Shown here piece by piece: positions 32,657 to 41,428 of a stretch of DNA of 41,866 nucleotides; the stretch's first letter is position 1; each line of letters opens with the position of its first letter. The translations under genes and the position numbers were made by a program. Source of the DNA: Reclinomonas americana ATCC 50394 (lineage: Eukaryota; Jakobida; Jakobea; Jakobida). Under the pieces are notes generated by a model. The model did no database searches. It had not been told where the DNA came from and was given only the letters and a program-made list of their open reading frames with translations. The stretch covers positions 15,645-57,510 of the forward strand of contig PS015373.1 of NCBI GenBank assembly GCA_048213135.1. Direction: 5' to 3'.

Positions 32657-34747
32657 CTACAACTTTGTACTGCGGACAGCACTGGCGCGGATACCTGTGG
32701 CCTCGCCGCGGTATGGTGCGCCGCGTTCGGAAGCACTGGCCACGTCGCGCACCACCGAGCGTCGCTTCTTCATGGCGGTGTCGAGCTTGTTGCGGAACTT
32801 GACGCGGCCAGAGAACGCCTCCTTCTTGCGGTACGGCATCAGGCCCTTGTTCTTCATAATCTGGTACGAGACGTTGCGCTTCTCGCCGTCGTCGACAGTC
32901 GTGTCTGGCAACGGTTGTGGTGCCACACTGCGATCCACGACGTGTCAGCATCACATGCACTCGGCAAATCGCCCCTCTCTTGCACCACACGCAACGGCTT
33001 TCGCGACTCCCGCCTCTGTCGTTTCCTCTCGCTCTGATCCGTAGTGGTCTTCTCGTAGAACGCATCAGCCTCCTGAACACCGGCGGCGTCGTCGGCCAGC
33101 TCGGCATCCAGCTCCTCACGCCGCCGCTTGTTCTTGTTCGCTCTCCTTGTCGCCTCCTCCTCGCCACTCTTGCTGGCCGCCGTGGCCGCCTCCAGCGCCT
33201 GTGAGCGCATCAGCCGTGCCAGCGCCGCCGGATCGGAACCGCTGCGGTCGACAAAGCTGAGGTCGGTGAACTCGTCAAAGTCGCGCAAGTCATTCGGCAA
33301 GTTGACAGCTCCCTGTCGACCGCGCATCTGCTCCTTCTTGGAGAGCGAAAGACGAGTGTAATTGGCCTCCTCGTACTGCCGCCGCTCCTCAGCGAGGCGT
33401 TCTTCCTTCTCGCGACGTCCTCGGTTTGCCGCGCTACCGAACGCGCCGACCACCTCCATCTCCTCCGGTGCGTCCTCCACCTCGGCACGCAGCGACTGCA
33501 CGAATTCGCTCCGTTCTGCTCTTCGCAGCTTCTGCTCCTCCCACCGCTTCTGCTTCTGACGCTTCGCCTCGACCTTTTCTCCATCCTCGTACGTCACGGG
33601 CACCAAGCGTGGCGGGCGGTACACACCACCACTCTCCACCGCCTCGTCGTCGGCCTCCTCCTCCTCATCCACCTCGTCGCCGGCCGCATTCTTGCGCACC
33701 AGAGCCTCCGGCCGTGGTCTGAACGACTTGGCCACGGCCTCGGCGTCGGCTGTCAGCACTCCATCGCCCGTGACCACCTGCCGAGCATCGTGCACCTGCG
33801 CCGCACGCAGCAGCTTCTCGATCGGATACCGTAGCTTCTGATCCAGCGGACGGCACTTTTCCATCACCGCACGCAGTTCCGCCAGTCGTGCAATCACTGG
33901 ATGACGCGCCACCGACCGCGCCTCCAGCTTCAACAACACGTAAAACATGGCATTCATGCAGTACGACAGCAGCAACTCTGCGAAGCGGAAAAACGGATCA
34001 GCATCTCGCCTGTTTGAGTGTGTGAATGTAGCTGGGGAAAGGAGACGCAACGATGCTTGACATGCAAGTAGGCCACGCCATTGGAGGTGGCCAGAGACGG
34101 ATCCTTCTCGGCGCGCTGCAACACAGGCCGCACCGTCTCCTGCACCTCCTTCAATCGCGCACGAATGTCGTCCAACAGATCCAACAGCTCCGGCGCATCG
34201 CGTTGCACCAGCGCCGCCAGCTCCTCCGCCGTGGCCTTTGTCCGCTCCACCGACATGTGCTCCGCGTCCTCCTCATCCTCATCAGNNNNNNNNNNNNNNN
34301 NNNNNNNNNNNNNNNNNNNNNNNNNNNNNNNNNNNNNNNNNNNNNNNNNNNNNNNNNNNNNNNNNNNNNNNNNNNNNNNNNNNNNNNNNNNNNNNNNNNN
34401 NNNNNNNNNNNNNNNNNNNNNNNNNNNNNNNNNNNNNNNNNNNNNNNNNNNNNNNNNNNNNNNNNNNNNNNNNNNNNNNNNNNNNNNNNNNNNNNNNNNN
34501 NNNNNNNNNNNNNNNNNNNNNNNNNNNNNNNNNNNNNNNNTCCATCACTTTGCACACGCGCACTTCTGCATGCTCTGTCTCTAACACACACACACACACA
34601 CACACACACTCGCCTGCACACACTCTCTCTCACTCACTCACCTGTGCTACTTGACGCATCGCTCCTCTCCGCCTTCTCCTCCTCCTCGCGCTGCCGAGCA
34701 GCTGCAGCAGCGTGTGTGAACTTCACCGGCTTGCTCTTGCGAACCAT
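32657..34747 (-). CDS. UTP3: Sas10/Utp3 family U3 snoRNP (SSU processome) protein
   Basis: Start MVRKSKPVKFTHAAAAARQ at 34747; first exon 34642-34747. After the gap, exon 34052-34285 carries APELLDLLDDIRARLKEVQE. It joins in phase 1 to the exon ending at 33977, reading LLLSYCMNAMFYVLLKLEAR and HPVIARLAELR, then KLRYPIEKLLRAA: the Sas10/Utp3/C1D domain. A central VYRPPRLVPVTYEDGEK and a charged coiled region follow. The last exon (32657 to about 32931) has VSYQIMKNKGLMPYRKKE, RGAPYRGEATGIRASAVRS and KL plus stop: the Sas10 C-terminal domain. Known role: nucleolar 18S rRNA processing. The join into the last exon (about 32932-32990) is out of phase by a simple GT-AG reading, so the intron boundary there is uncertain. 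Confidence 0.85.
34286..34540. other. Assembly gap (255 N) inside the Sas10/Utp3 gene
   Basis: Sits between the first exon/intron and the acidic DEDEEDAEHM stretch, so it hides part of the acidic N-terminal region. Confidence 0.95.
34583..34650. repeat. CA and CT/CACT microsatellite in the first intron of the Sas10 gene
   Basis: (CA)n at about 34583-34608, followed by CTCTCT and CACTCA repeats up to the donor of exon 1 (34641/34642, read on the minus strand as GTGAGT). Confidence 0.7.
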
Positions 34748-34862
34748 TCGCGTGTGTGTGCGTGTGTCAATCAGGCGGGACAGATGCGAGAGCGAGCGCA
34801 TCTGTCCTCACTCACTCTAACTCTTACTTATTTCGTTGTTGCACACTGTGCATTGATACACA
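34748..34862. promoter_or_regulatory. 115-bp divergent intergenic region (Sas10/Utp3 versus pseudokinase-HECT)
   Basis: The two start codons face away from each other (34747 minus, 34863 plus), with only 115 bp between them, including both 5' UTRs. It must hold both promoters, probably shared. Initiator- or TATA-type motifs are not obvious. The CACTCACTCTAACTCTTACT stretch near 34810 is the only repetitive element. Confidence 0.5.
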
Positions 34863-35285
34863 ATGGCGGCTTCTGGAAGCTCAGCAACAGGCCCGAGCAC
34901 AGCAATGGTTCATTCACTTGCGCATGTCGTCCATCTGCAAGTGTCTATTTTTGACTCACTTGTCTCCCTGTGTGTTTGCACAGGAATCAATGAATATTGC
35001 GCCTCTTGACTGGGAAATCCGATCAACGCGACAGTCGTGGAAGCGGTTTCCGCGACTCTCCAGTGATAAGGTGTGTGTGCATTTCTTTCACATTCACTCT
35101 CAGTCTCACTTTCTCACACACTTTCTCACGTGCAGGGCGCGGTCACTGTGGTGCTCCCCTTCTGCTCTGGTGTGCTGCTGCGCAATCGATGCTATGTTCC
35201 GCTCAACTCAAAGTGGGTGCTGGAGGTGAGTTGATGACGCTCACAAATGTGAGAGTGAGTGTGTGAGAGAGAGACTCACAAAGGC

Positions 35286-35316
<31 letters not shown>

Positions 35317-38300
35317 GGCCAAGCTGCGATGGAGCGCTCGTGTGGAATGTCGAGTCGGAGCGCATTTGATTGTGGTTGCGTTGCTGTCCATTCTTCCGCA
35401 CTATGTCTCTCACACACATTCACTCACTCACTCATCACTGTCACCACCAGCGCGATGCGGATGGCTGTTCAGTGTCGTACACCACAGACGAGAATGCCTC
35501 GTCGGAGGTGCTGATGCGCCTGTCGATTCCGTACGCACTGACTTCGTCGTTTCGTTCTCCTCGCTCTCCCGCCCCACCGTCCTCTTGCCTCGCGCTGACT
35601 GGGTGCTGCAGTGGCTACGTGGACATTCTGTTGGAGGCGAGCTTTGTGGGCTTGAGCACGCCGACGCAGATGAGCGATGGGGATTTGGAGCAGTGTGTGC
35701 TGACGGTGGAGTCGTGCAAGTTGACGCCGGAGCCGGTGCCGGAGCAGCCCATCTCCAAGGGCATGTTGAATCCGCCGACGCCGGTGTCGGTGGACGTGGC
35801 GCCGGCGTTCCCCGGTGCTGGCATGTCGCTCATGTCGCCGTCGGTGGCGGGCAGTTTGCTGCAGACGCTGCATGGGGCGGCCGACACGCTGCTGCGCAAA
35901 ATGTCCGCCGGCAACACCATCATTCAGTCGCATCAGTTCAGTCGCTCGCTCTACGGTGTGATGCGCGAGGAGACGGCGGCACTGTACCAGGCGCTCCGCA
36001 CGCAAGTGCACGAGTTCCACGGTTACTACGCCGACATGCTGGCACTCGGCGTGCGCGGGTGGCAGGAGCGTGTGGAGCTGCAGCAACGTGGGCTGGCCGA
36101 TTTGCAGGCTCGCCTCGGTGGGCGCGCCGGTGAGTGTTGTGAGGATTGTTTCCTATTGTTCTCGTCGCCNNNNNNNNNNNNNNNNNNNNCGTGTATACGT
36201 GCAGCTCCTCACCTCCAGTGCGGCTCCGTTCGCGCAGCTGACTGCCGCAGCACGAGTGCTGTTGGACCAATGCCGCGCCGGTGGTAGCATCCGCCAGGTG
36301 GTCGAGTTGCGCATGCAGCAGATTTCCGACTTGCGAGCGAGCCTTGTCGAGGCGGAGAACAGGCTCAAGTCGGTTGCCGATTGTTGCGTCTCGCTCAATG
36401 ACGTGCCACGCGCTCCATTTTTCTCACAGTCAATTTTCACGCACGCGCAGTGCGCCAACAAAAGTCGCATCTGCAGACCGAATTGAGCAAGAAGCGTCGT
36501 GCCGTGGTGCAGTCGGCGCAGGAGGCGCTGCGACAGAAGTTTGTGCTGAAGAAGGTTCGTTGCATTGGCGCACGCAGGCTGCCACATGCAGTCTTTGTGG
36601 TGACCACTGTGACCGCAGATGGAGCTGTACAGCGAAAAGGAGAGTGTGTATGCGGAGGCGCAGAGGCAGCTAAAGGACATGTTGGATGCGGCCGAGCGCG
36701 ACAAGAACGACCTGGCCGACTTCCTCATCGCCAACGCCGCCTTGATACAGCAGTTCCCTGATGTGGCGGCTGTGGCGTCGTCAGAGCCGTCGGCCTATCG
36801 TATGGTGCTGAACGGGCTGGAGGTGGTGCGCACGTTTAGCGACTACGAGGTGGAACGCAAACTCGGCAACTCCACGTTCCTCGCGCGGTACGTGTGACGT
36901 CTGTTGGCACTTGTTGTGCTTGGCGGTTGCTCATTTTCCCCGCCCCCTGCATTCCACAGTCACAAGGGACAGCAGTGCGTGCTGAAGCGGTACGCCGTGG
37001 ATGAGACCACTGCTGTTGTGGATGGCCTGTGGTGCGTACTCTTTCGGACAACATGATGCACTTCGAATTGAGCGGATGTGCTCACATATGCGTGCTGTGA
37101 AACAGGGCACTGCATCGCCTGCATCACCCCGCCGTCACACCGTTGCAAGCCTACTTTTTCGACTTTACCGTCTTGTACGCGCAAATGCCGTACTATTCAG
37201 TTTCGTCCGCCGCTGTGCGGTAATTTTCAGAGATACACGCCCTCACTCTCTCTTTGACTCCAGGGACCGACGTTGGAGGAGTGGTTGATGGTGAACAAGC
37301 CACACAACCTCGACGTGCGCTTCATCTTTGGCCGCATTGTGCACGGCCTGCTGTACATGCACCAGCACAATGTGGTGCACACGGCGCTCAGTCTGCGCAA
37401 TGTCGTGGTGCACGACAAGCGGCCTGTGATTGTCGGCTTTGATCATGCACAGGAACCCGGATTGACCAACCCGGCTCTGCTGCAGCGCAAGGAGGGTGCG
37501 TGCTTGCAATGGTGCCGCACGCCCCTTGCACACGATCTGACTCTTTTTGGTTTCGTAGACGAGTTCCTGGCGCCTGAGCTGCGCGGCACTCGCGACCCGA
37601 CCTCAGAGGTGACGCCGGCCGCTGATGTCTACAGTTTGGGTGTGATGCTGTGCAAGGCACTGGTCGGCAACAAGCTGCGCGTCGAAGTCGATGCCCATGG
37701 CCAGGTTTGAAAGATGTGATTGTTGGCTTACGTGTGTGCGCGCTCACCAGGGATGGCGATGGTACGTGCAGGTCGGTGGCTTTGACCAGACGCTTGTTGG
37801 CCGCGAGGCATACGAGCTGGTCATGAGCATGCTTCGCGTGGATCCGTCGCAACGGCCCGACATGTTCACCATTTGTGCGCACCCCTTCTTTGCCGACAAG
37901 ACGGCTGAGCACTTGAGGCGAGAGGGTGCGCATAATGTGTAACGGTGTGGGGTACCTTGATTGCTTTTTACTTAATCATCTGTGCACCGCGCGCGCAGGT
38001 CGCATGGTGTCCAGCGACGCCAAGATCAGCGCCTTCCGCGAGGCCATTGGCGTCATTCGCAATCGCGACGATTTCTTGCAGGGCCGGTGCGTGTGTCTTT
38101 ACCATGGATGTCACACTCGTTGCTACCTGGAAGCTCACCTTCTCCTATTCGTATCCGCGCAGCAAGCCCGTCAGCATTCGTCGTGACGCACTGCTCGAGG
38201 ATGTGTTTACGGCATTTGCGACACTAGATGGTTCGTGCATCGTTGTGAGAGCGCTTCACGAAGGACGACCGATTCTTACGCGCCTGCACACACAGAGACG

Positions 38301-39467
38301 GATTACAAGAAGAGCCTGTTTATCACATTCGTCGGCGAGGACGGCAAGGACCAGGGCGGTCTCCTCACCAATCTGTACAATGATGTTGCGGCACTCTTTG
38401 TCCGAGCATTCATGTCTTTGTTGCGCTTCTCATTCATCGACTCGTATCGCTCGCAGTTCTTTGCGCAAGTGATTGCCCAACCGGACCTGTTTGTGTCGGC
38501 AAGTGGCGCGGCGTTCAGCATGCCTGTGGAGGGCCCGTACGATCCCACTCAAACGGCGCGCTTCCGCTCTCTGGGGTGCATTCTGGCCAAGTGCATCATG
38601 GACGCTCGTATGATTCCGGGCGTCTCGTTTGCGCCGGCTCTGTTCAAGTTCCTCACCGGTGCCCCCGTATCACTGCGCGACTTGGAGGTGTTCGATCCGG
38701 TGTTGGCACGTTCACTGCAATCACTGCTGGCCACACCGCACGTGGAGGAGCTGTACACGACGTGGGACACGGCCGGTGGTGACCCCGAACGCATCGTCAG
38801 CGATGCCGACAAGCACGAGTACATTCGCTGCCGCACCACGTACTACCTGTACACGTGTCGACAGGAGGCGCTGGAGCACATTCGCGATGGTACGTCATTT
38901 GTTTATCCCCCTTTTTCCCCCCAACTCTAATTCCGTTCATGCTGAATATGTGTGTGTATCACGCGCGGCACTGTAGGTTTCTTCTGGTGTGCGGGCGTGC
39001 TGGGCATTGAGAGCAGCCTGCGCATGTTGACGTATGAGGAGATTTCGGCGCTGCTGCTCGGCCACACGTCCGTCTCGGCCGCCGCTCTCATGGCGTTCAT
39101 CAACTGGGGCGACCTGCCGGCGGAGATGCAGCAGAACGTGACGCGCCTGTTTAACGAGTGGGAGGCGCAGCAGCCGGATTACATTTGCAAGTTTGTGGAG
39201 TACGTCACGGGCCTGCCGAGTTGCGTCGACACACTGGAGAGGAGAGGGTGGTGGATGGCAGCACTCATGTTCGTACGCACAGCTCTTCCTTCCGGCGCCC
39301 TCTACAATCCCAACTCGTCGGTGTTGTCGGCCGTCAAAATCACCACGGTGCTGCGACTGGACGCACCAGGCGGCGAGACGTACATTCCACAGGCGCACCT
39401 GTGCTCCTACCAGATCAGCCTGTACCCATACTCCACCTACGAGCAACTGCGCGACCGCATGGAGGCT
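34863..39467 (+). CDS. Pseudokinase-HECT fusion E3 ubiquitin ligase (3' end in gap)
   Basis: Starts MAASGSSATGPSTAMVHSL. Exons 34863-34940, 34984-35070, 35136-35225, 35318-35404, 35451-35530 and 35612-36129 encode a beta-rich N-terminal region and helices. Coiled coil follows (about 36204-36760). The kinase-like domain is 36835-37925: CVLKRYAV (VAIK Lys), VVHTALSLRNVVV where HRDLKPxN is expected, VIVGFDHA in place of DFG, APELRG, DVYSLGVML and RPDMFTICAHPFF. The HECT domain is 38163-39467: KPVSIRRDALLEDVFTAF, GEDGKDQGGLLTN, RFRSLGCILAKCIMDARMI, VEYVTGLPTLPSGA and the active-site region PQAHLCSYQISLYPYSTYEQ. All junctions from 36619 on keep phase. Known: HECT ligases form a thioester on this Cys. 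Inferred: the kinase fold is catalytically dead (HRD Asp and DFG Asp lost) and serves binding or regulation. Confidence 0.85.
35283..35317. repeat. GT microsatellite next to a splice acceptor
   Basis: (GT)n from about 35285 to 35310 runs to within seven bases of the acceptor of the exon starting at 35318 (GCGCGCAG), replacing the usual pyrimidine tract. Confidence 0.65.
36170..36189. other. Short N run (20) inside the HECT gene
   Basis: A 20-N placeholder between exon 35612-36129 and the coiled-coil exon at about 36204. The phases on the two sides (1 and 0) do not match, so at least one short exon may be missing here. Confidence 0.9.
36835..37925 (+). other. Degenerate protein kinase domain (pseudokinase) of the HECT protein
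   Basis: Exons to 36887, then 36960-37031, 37106-37199, 37264-37495, 37559-37704 and 37772-37925, with every phase matching. The N-lobe strand with Lys is present. ALHRLHHPAVTPLQAYFFD matches the alpha-C to beta-5 region. The hinge leads to GPTLEEWL. The catalytic loop is HTALSLRN (Asp to Ala, Lys to Ser, Asn kept). The metal-binding DFG is replaced by GFD. The C-lobe Asp-Gly-like DVYSLGV and RPD are intact, so the fold is likely preserved. Confidence 0.8.
38163..39467 (+). other. HECT catalytic domain
   Basis: Exons 38163-38230, 38296-38399, 38457-38889, 38977-39219 and 39283-39467. The 55-60 bp introns between them are supported by phase and by removal of residues that do not fit HECT. The N-lobe carries FVGEDGKDQGG. 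The C-lobe has YVTGLPTLPSG and the catalytic Cys in AHLCSYQISLYPY, where the common Thr before Cys is Leu. The final ~15-20 residues and the stop are in the gap. Confidence 0.9.
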
Positions 39468-39595
39468 NNNNNNNNNNNNNNNNNNNNNNNNNNNNNNNNN
39501 NNNNNNNNNNNNNNNNNNNNNNNNNNNNNNNNNNNNNNNNNNNNNNNNNNNNNNNNNNNNNNNNNNNNNNNNNNNNNNNNNNNNNAAAGGGAGGC
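39468..39595. other. Assembly gap (128 N) between convergent HECT and EMC4 genes
   Basis: Contains the 3' ends of both genes. The missing EMC4 coding sequence (about 100 residues expected from the family) suggests the true gap is larger than 128 bp. Confidence 0.9.
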
Positions 39596-39644
39596 AGTGA
39601 ATCCCTAAGAAAATGCATGCATCTCTCTGGTGTATGAGTGTGTG

Positions 39645-39815
39645 TGTGTGTGTCAGTAACGAACCGAGACTGGAGCCACTCATATAGTGCATCAAGCCAA
39701 CACCAATGAGGTTCTTCCAGTGACCCGTGGCAAGCTCCCACGCACGCTGAGCACACACACACACGTGTAAGCACAAGCCAACACACACACACACACACAC
39801 ACAACACACACACCG
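39645..39815. repeat. CA/GT microsatellites in EMC4 introns
   Basis: GTGTGTGT at about 39638-39652 and (CA)n at about 39753-39764 and 39779-39811 fill the EMC4 introns. The donor of exon 1 again merges with the repeat. Confidence 0.7.
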
Positions 39816-40080
39816 CTTCCTGCACTTCCGCAGCCTTATCCGACTTGGGCGCGACAACAGCCGACGAGCCTCCTGCTGAGGCAGACGACAGCGAGGAGGA
39901 AGCAGCGCCTGCGCTCTCGCCTGCGCCAGTGAGTGATGCTGCGGTGAGCGGCATGTCGCCGCCCTCTGGCAGCATGGGCGGCGCCGGCAATCGCTGCGGC
40001 TGCTCACTGCTGCCACTGCCGCCGTCCTCGTGCGACAGAGCGCGCACGCTGAGCCACTTTACTTGTCTCTGAATGCGCAT
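39671..40080 (-). CDS. EMC4: ER membrane protein complex subunit 4 (EMC4), 5' part
   Basis: Start MRIQRQVKWLSVRALSHED at 40080. Exon 1 (39814-40080) is Ser/Pro/Ala-rich and ends KSDKAAEVQEA. A phase-0 intron rich in GT repeats leads to exon 2 (39671-39746), RAWELATGHWKNLIGVGLMH followed by YMSGS. In EMC4 the equivalent is a basic KW-containing N-terminus, a variable linker, and a WxxALxPxKxIxMNxFMxYMSGNS block before the transmembrane helices, so the match is good though short. Known role: tail-anchored and multipass protein insertion at the ER. The remaining transmembrane part lies to the left, beyond the donor at 39670, in the CA-rich intron and the gap. The linker is longer than in human EMC4. 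Confidence 0.75.
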
Positions 40081-40426
40081 GAGTGTGTGTGTGTGAGAGA
40101 GACGAAATCGTCGCAAATTGGTCAATCACTTCTCTTGCGCTTCCGCAGCGGCGGGGGTGTTGTTTCTCTTAGTCCGTTCTTGATGAGAAGAATGGTGACG
40201 CCGCGTCGGTGGTGACTCGAGCACACGCTGCTCTGCTGAGGATTGCTCAGTCACTTTGAGTCGGGCATCTCTTCACTCCACCTCTGTGAGGTGCGTTGAC
40301 GCAGTAGCCCACGGTGTCTGCAGCTGTGTCTCACGCCTCGCATTCACCTCTGCAGCTGGCCATGGGCAACAAGCCAGCGCGAATTTTTGGTTGAAGGCGT
40401 GGTGCTCTCAGTTTCCTTGCCTCACT
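40081..40426. promoter_or_regulatory. Divergent intergenic region EMC4 / Arg-rich gene copy 1
   Basis: 346 bp between divergent start codons, with no convincing coding frame on either strand. It includes short GT and GA repeats near 40085-40102. From about 40378 it becomes similar to the sequence upstream of the second copy (about 41380-41428), so the proximal promoter is part of the duplication. Confidence 0.45.
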
Positions 40427-40476
40427 ATGAGCGCAGCATCTGCTTCGGCGTCATGCACGAACCAGTCGCGCGTCCA

Positions 40477-40507
<31 letters not shown>

Positions 40508-41196
40508 GGCACTGCGAAGGATGATTCTCACTCATCAACAACCACGACAGTCACCTCTTTCCCCGAGAGTGCCACTGCGCCGAAGGAGACTGCATTGCTC
40601 AGTCCATCAGCGGCAGCTGGCAGCCGTGCGACCTCCCGCAGACGACGTGCAACGCCCCACTTTCGTGTGCCTCACGGATCTGGGGTCGATGATGACGAGG
40701 TGATGTGTCGCCTGCAACACTGGCTCGAGACAGACGGCCGGGCCACCGAGCAACAGGCGGATCACACTTTTGTTGTGCGGCGGACCACGATTGGTGCGTT
40801 TATGTGTTGTGTGATGATCGTCGTGTTGTGGCAGACACTTTTTGTTTACACAAGTGGCTCTCTCTTTCTCTCTCGCTGCACAGGCAAGCCACCGCCGTTG
40901 AAGAAATGGCGACAAAAGTGGCCAGAGGCTGTCGCGCAGACTGGCGGCCGTGCAGTGGATCCACGCGAGTTGTTGCGAGGCAGCCGGTGTGCGGAGATGG
41001 ATGGGCAGATTTTGGTCGCACTTGCCAAGGAGTACGTCACCGGCGTGATCAAGCCAGAACAGTTTTCAGCCGCCCTCTGTCACCTGCAACGGTCACTGGC
41101 CAAGTGCGTGGTCGACGGCACTGCGGTGTCTGTGGAGACTGTGCCTCTTCTGCGTGTGCTACCGAGGAAGAGACGTGACCCGTATCGAGAACGAGC
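40427..41196 (+). CDS. Unrecognised Arg-rich protein, tandem copy 1 (3' end in gap)
   Basis: Exon 1 (40427-40793) encodes MSAASASASCTNQSRVQ, a run of nine Arg from CGA repeats, a Ser/Thr-rich disordered stretch, and FRVPHGSGVDDDEVMCRLQ then HWLETDGRATEQQADH. A phase-1 intron (90 bp) leads to exon 2 (40884 into the gap) with KPPPLKKWRQKWPEAVAQ, CAEMDGQILVALAKEYVTG, VIKPEQFSAALCHLQRSL and PLLRVLPRKRRDPYRERA. Helical, basic and without a recognisable catalytic motif. Nuclear location is plausible from the Arg-rich stretches, but that is only an inference. Confidence 0.6.
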
Positions 41197-41216
41197 NNNN
41201 NNNNNNNNNNNNNNNN
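41197..41216. other. Short N run (20) at the end of tandem copy 1
   Basis: A 20-N placeholder directly after exon 2 of copy 1 (ending DPYRERA). The end of the gene is missing or very short, since copy 2 begins only about 210 bp later. Confidence 0.9.
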
Positions 41217-41428
41217 GCTTGGTTGGAAACTGCAATTTCTATCGATATTCTGCATGTTTTGCACTGCATGCAGCAACAGTGATCTTACATGCTCACTCAT
41301 CTTTGACTGCCATGCAGGTCCAGCGTTGGCGGTGGTGGTGCGCTCTTGAAACGAAGTACAAGACCACATTTGCTCTCCGAAATTTTGACTGTAGGCGGGC
41401 GTGGTGCTCCCGGCTTCCTTGCCTCATG
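41217..41428. other. Spacer between tandem copies
   Basis: Mostly unrelated to the sequence upstream of copy 1 until about 41380, where similarity resumes (GCGTGGTGCTC...CTTCCTTGCCTCA). No supported gene. A frame is open through it but has no features. Confidence 0.45.

Noticed and set aside
35288-36133. Alternative plus-strand Ala/Gly-rich frame over the HECT gene's N-terminus
   Set aside because: It begins in a GT repeat and ignores introns whose phases agree with the beta-rich frame.
40200-40270. An upstream first exon for EMC4
   Set aside because: Frames with VTILLIKNG or EQSSAEQRVLE can be spliced toward the EMC4 exon, but none has an ATG in frame; the internal ATG at 40080 gives a normal EMC4 N-terminus.
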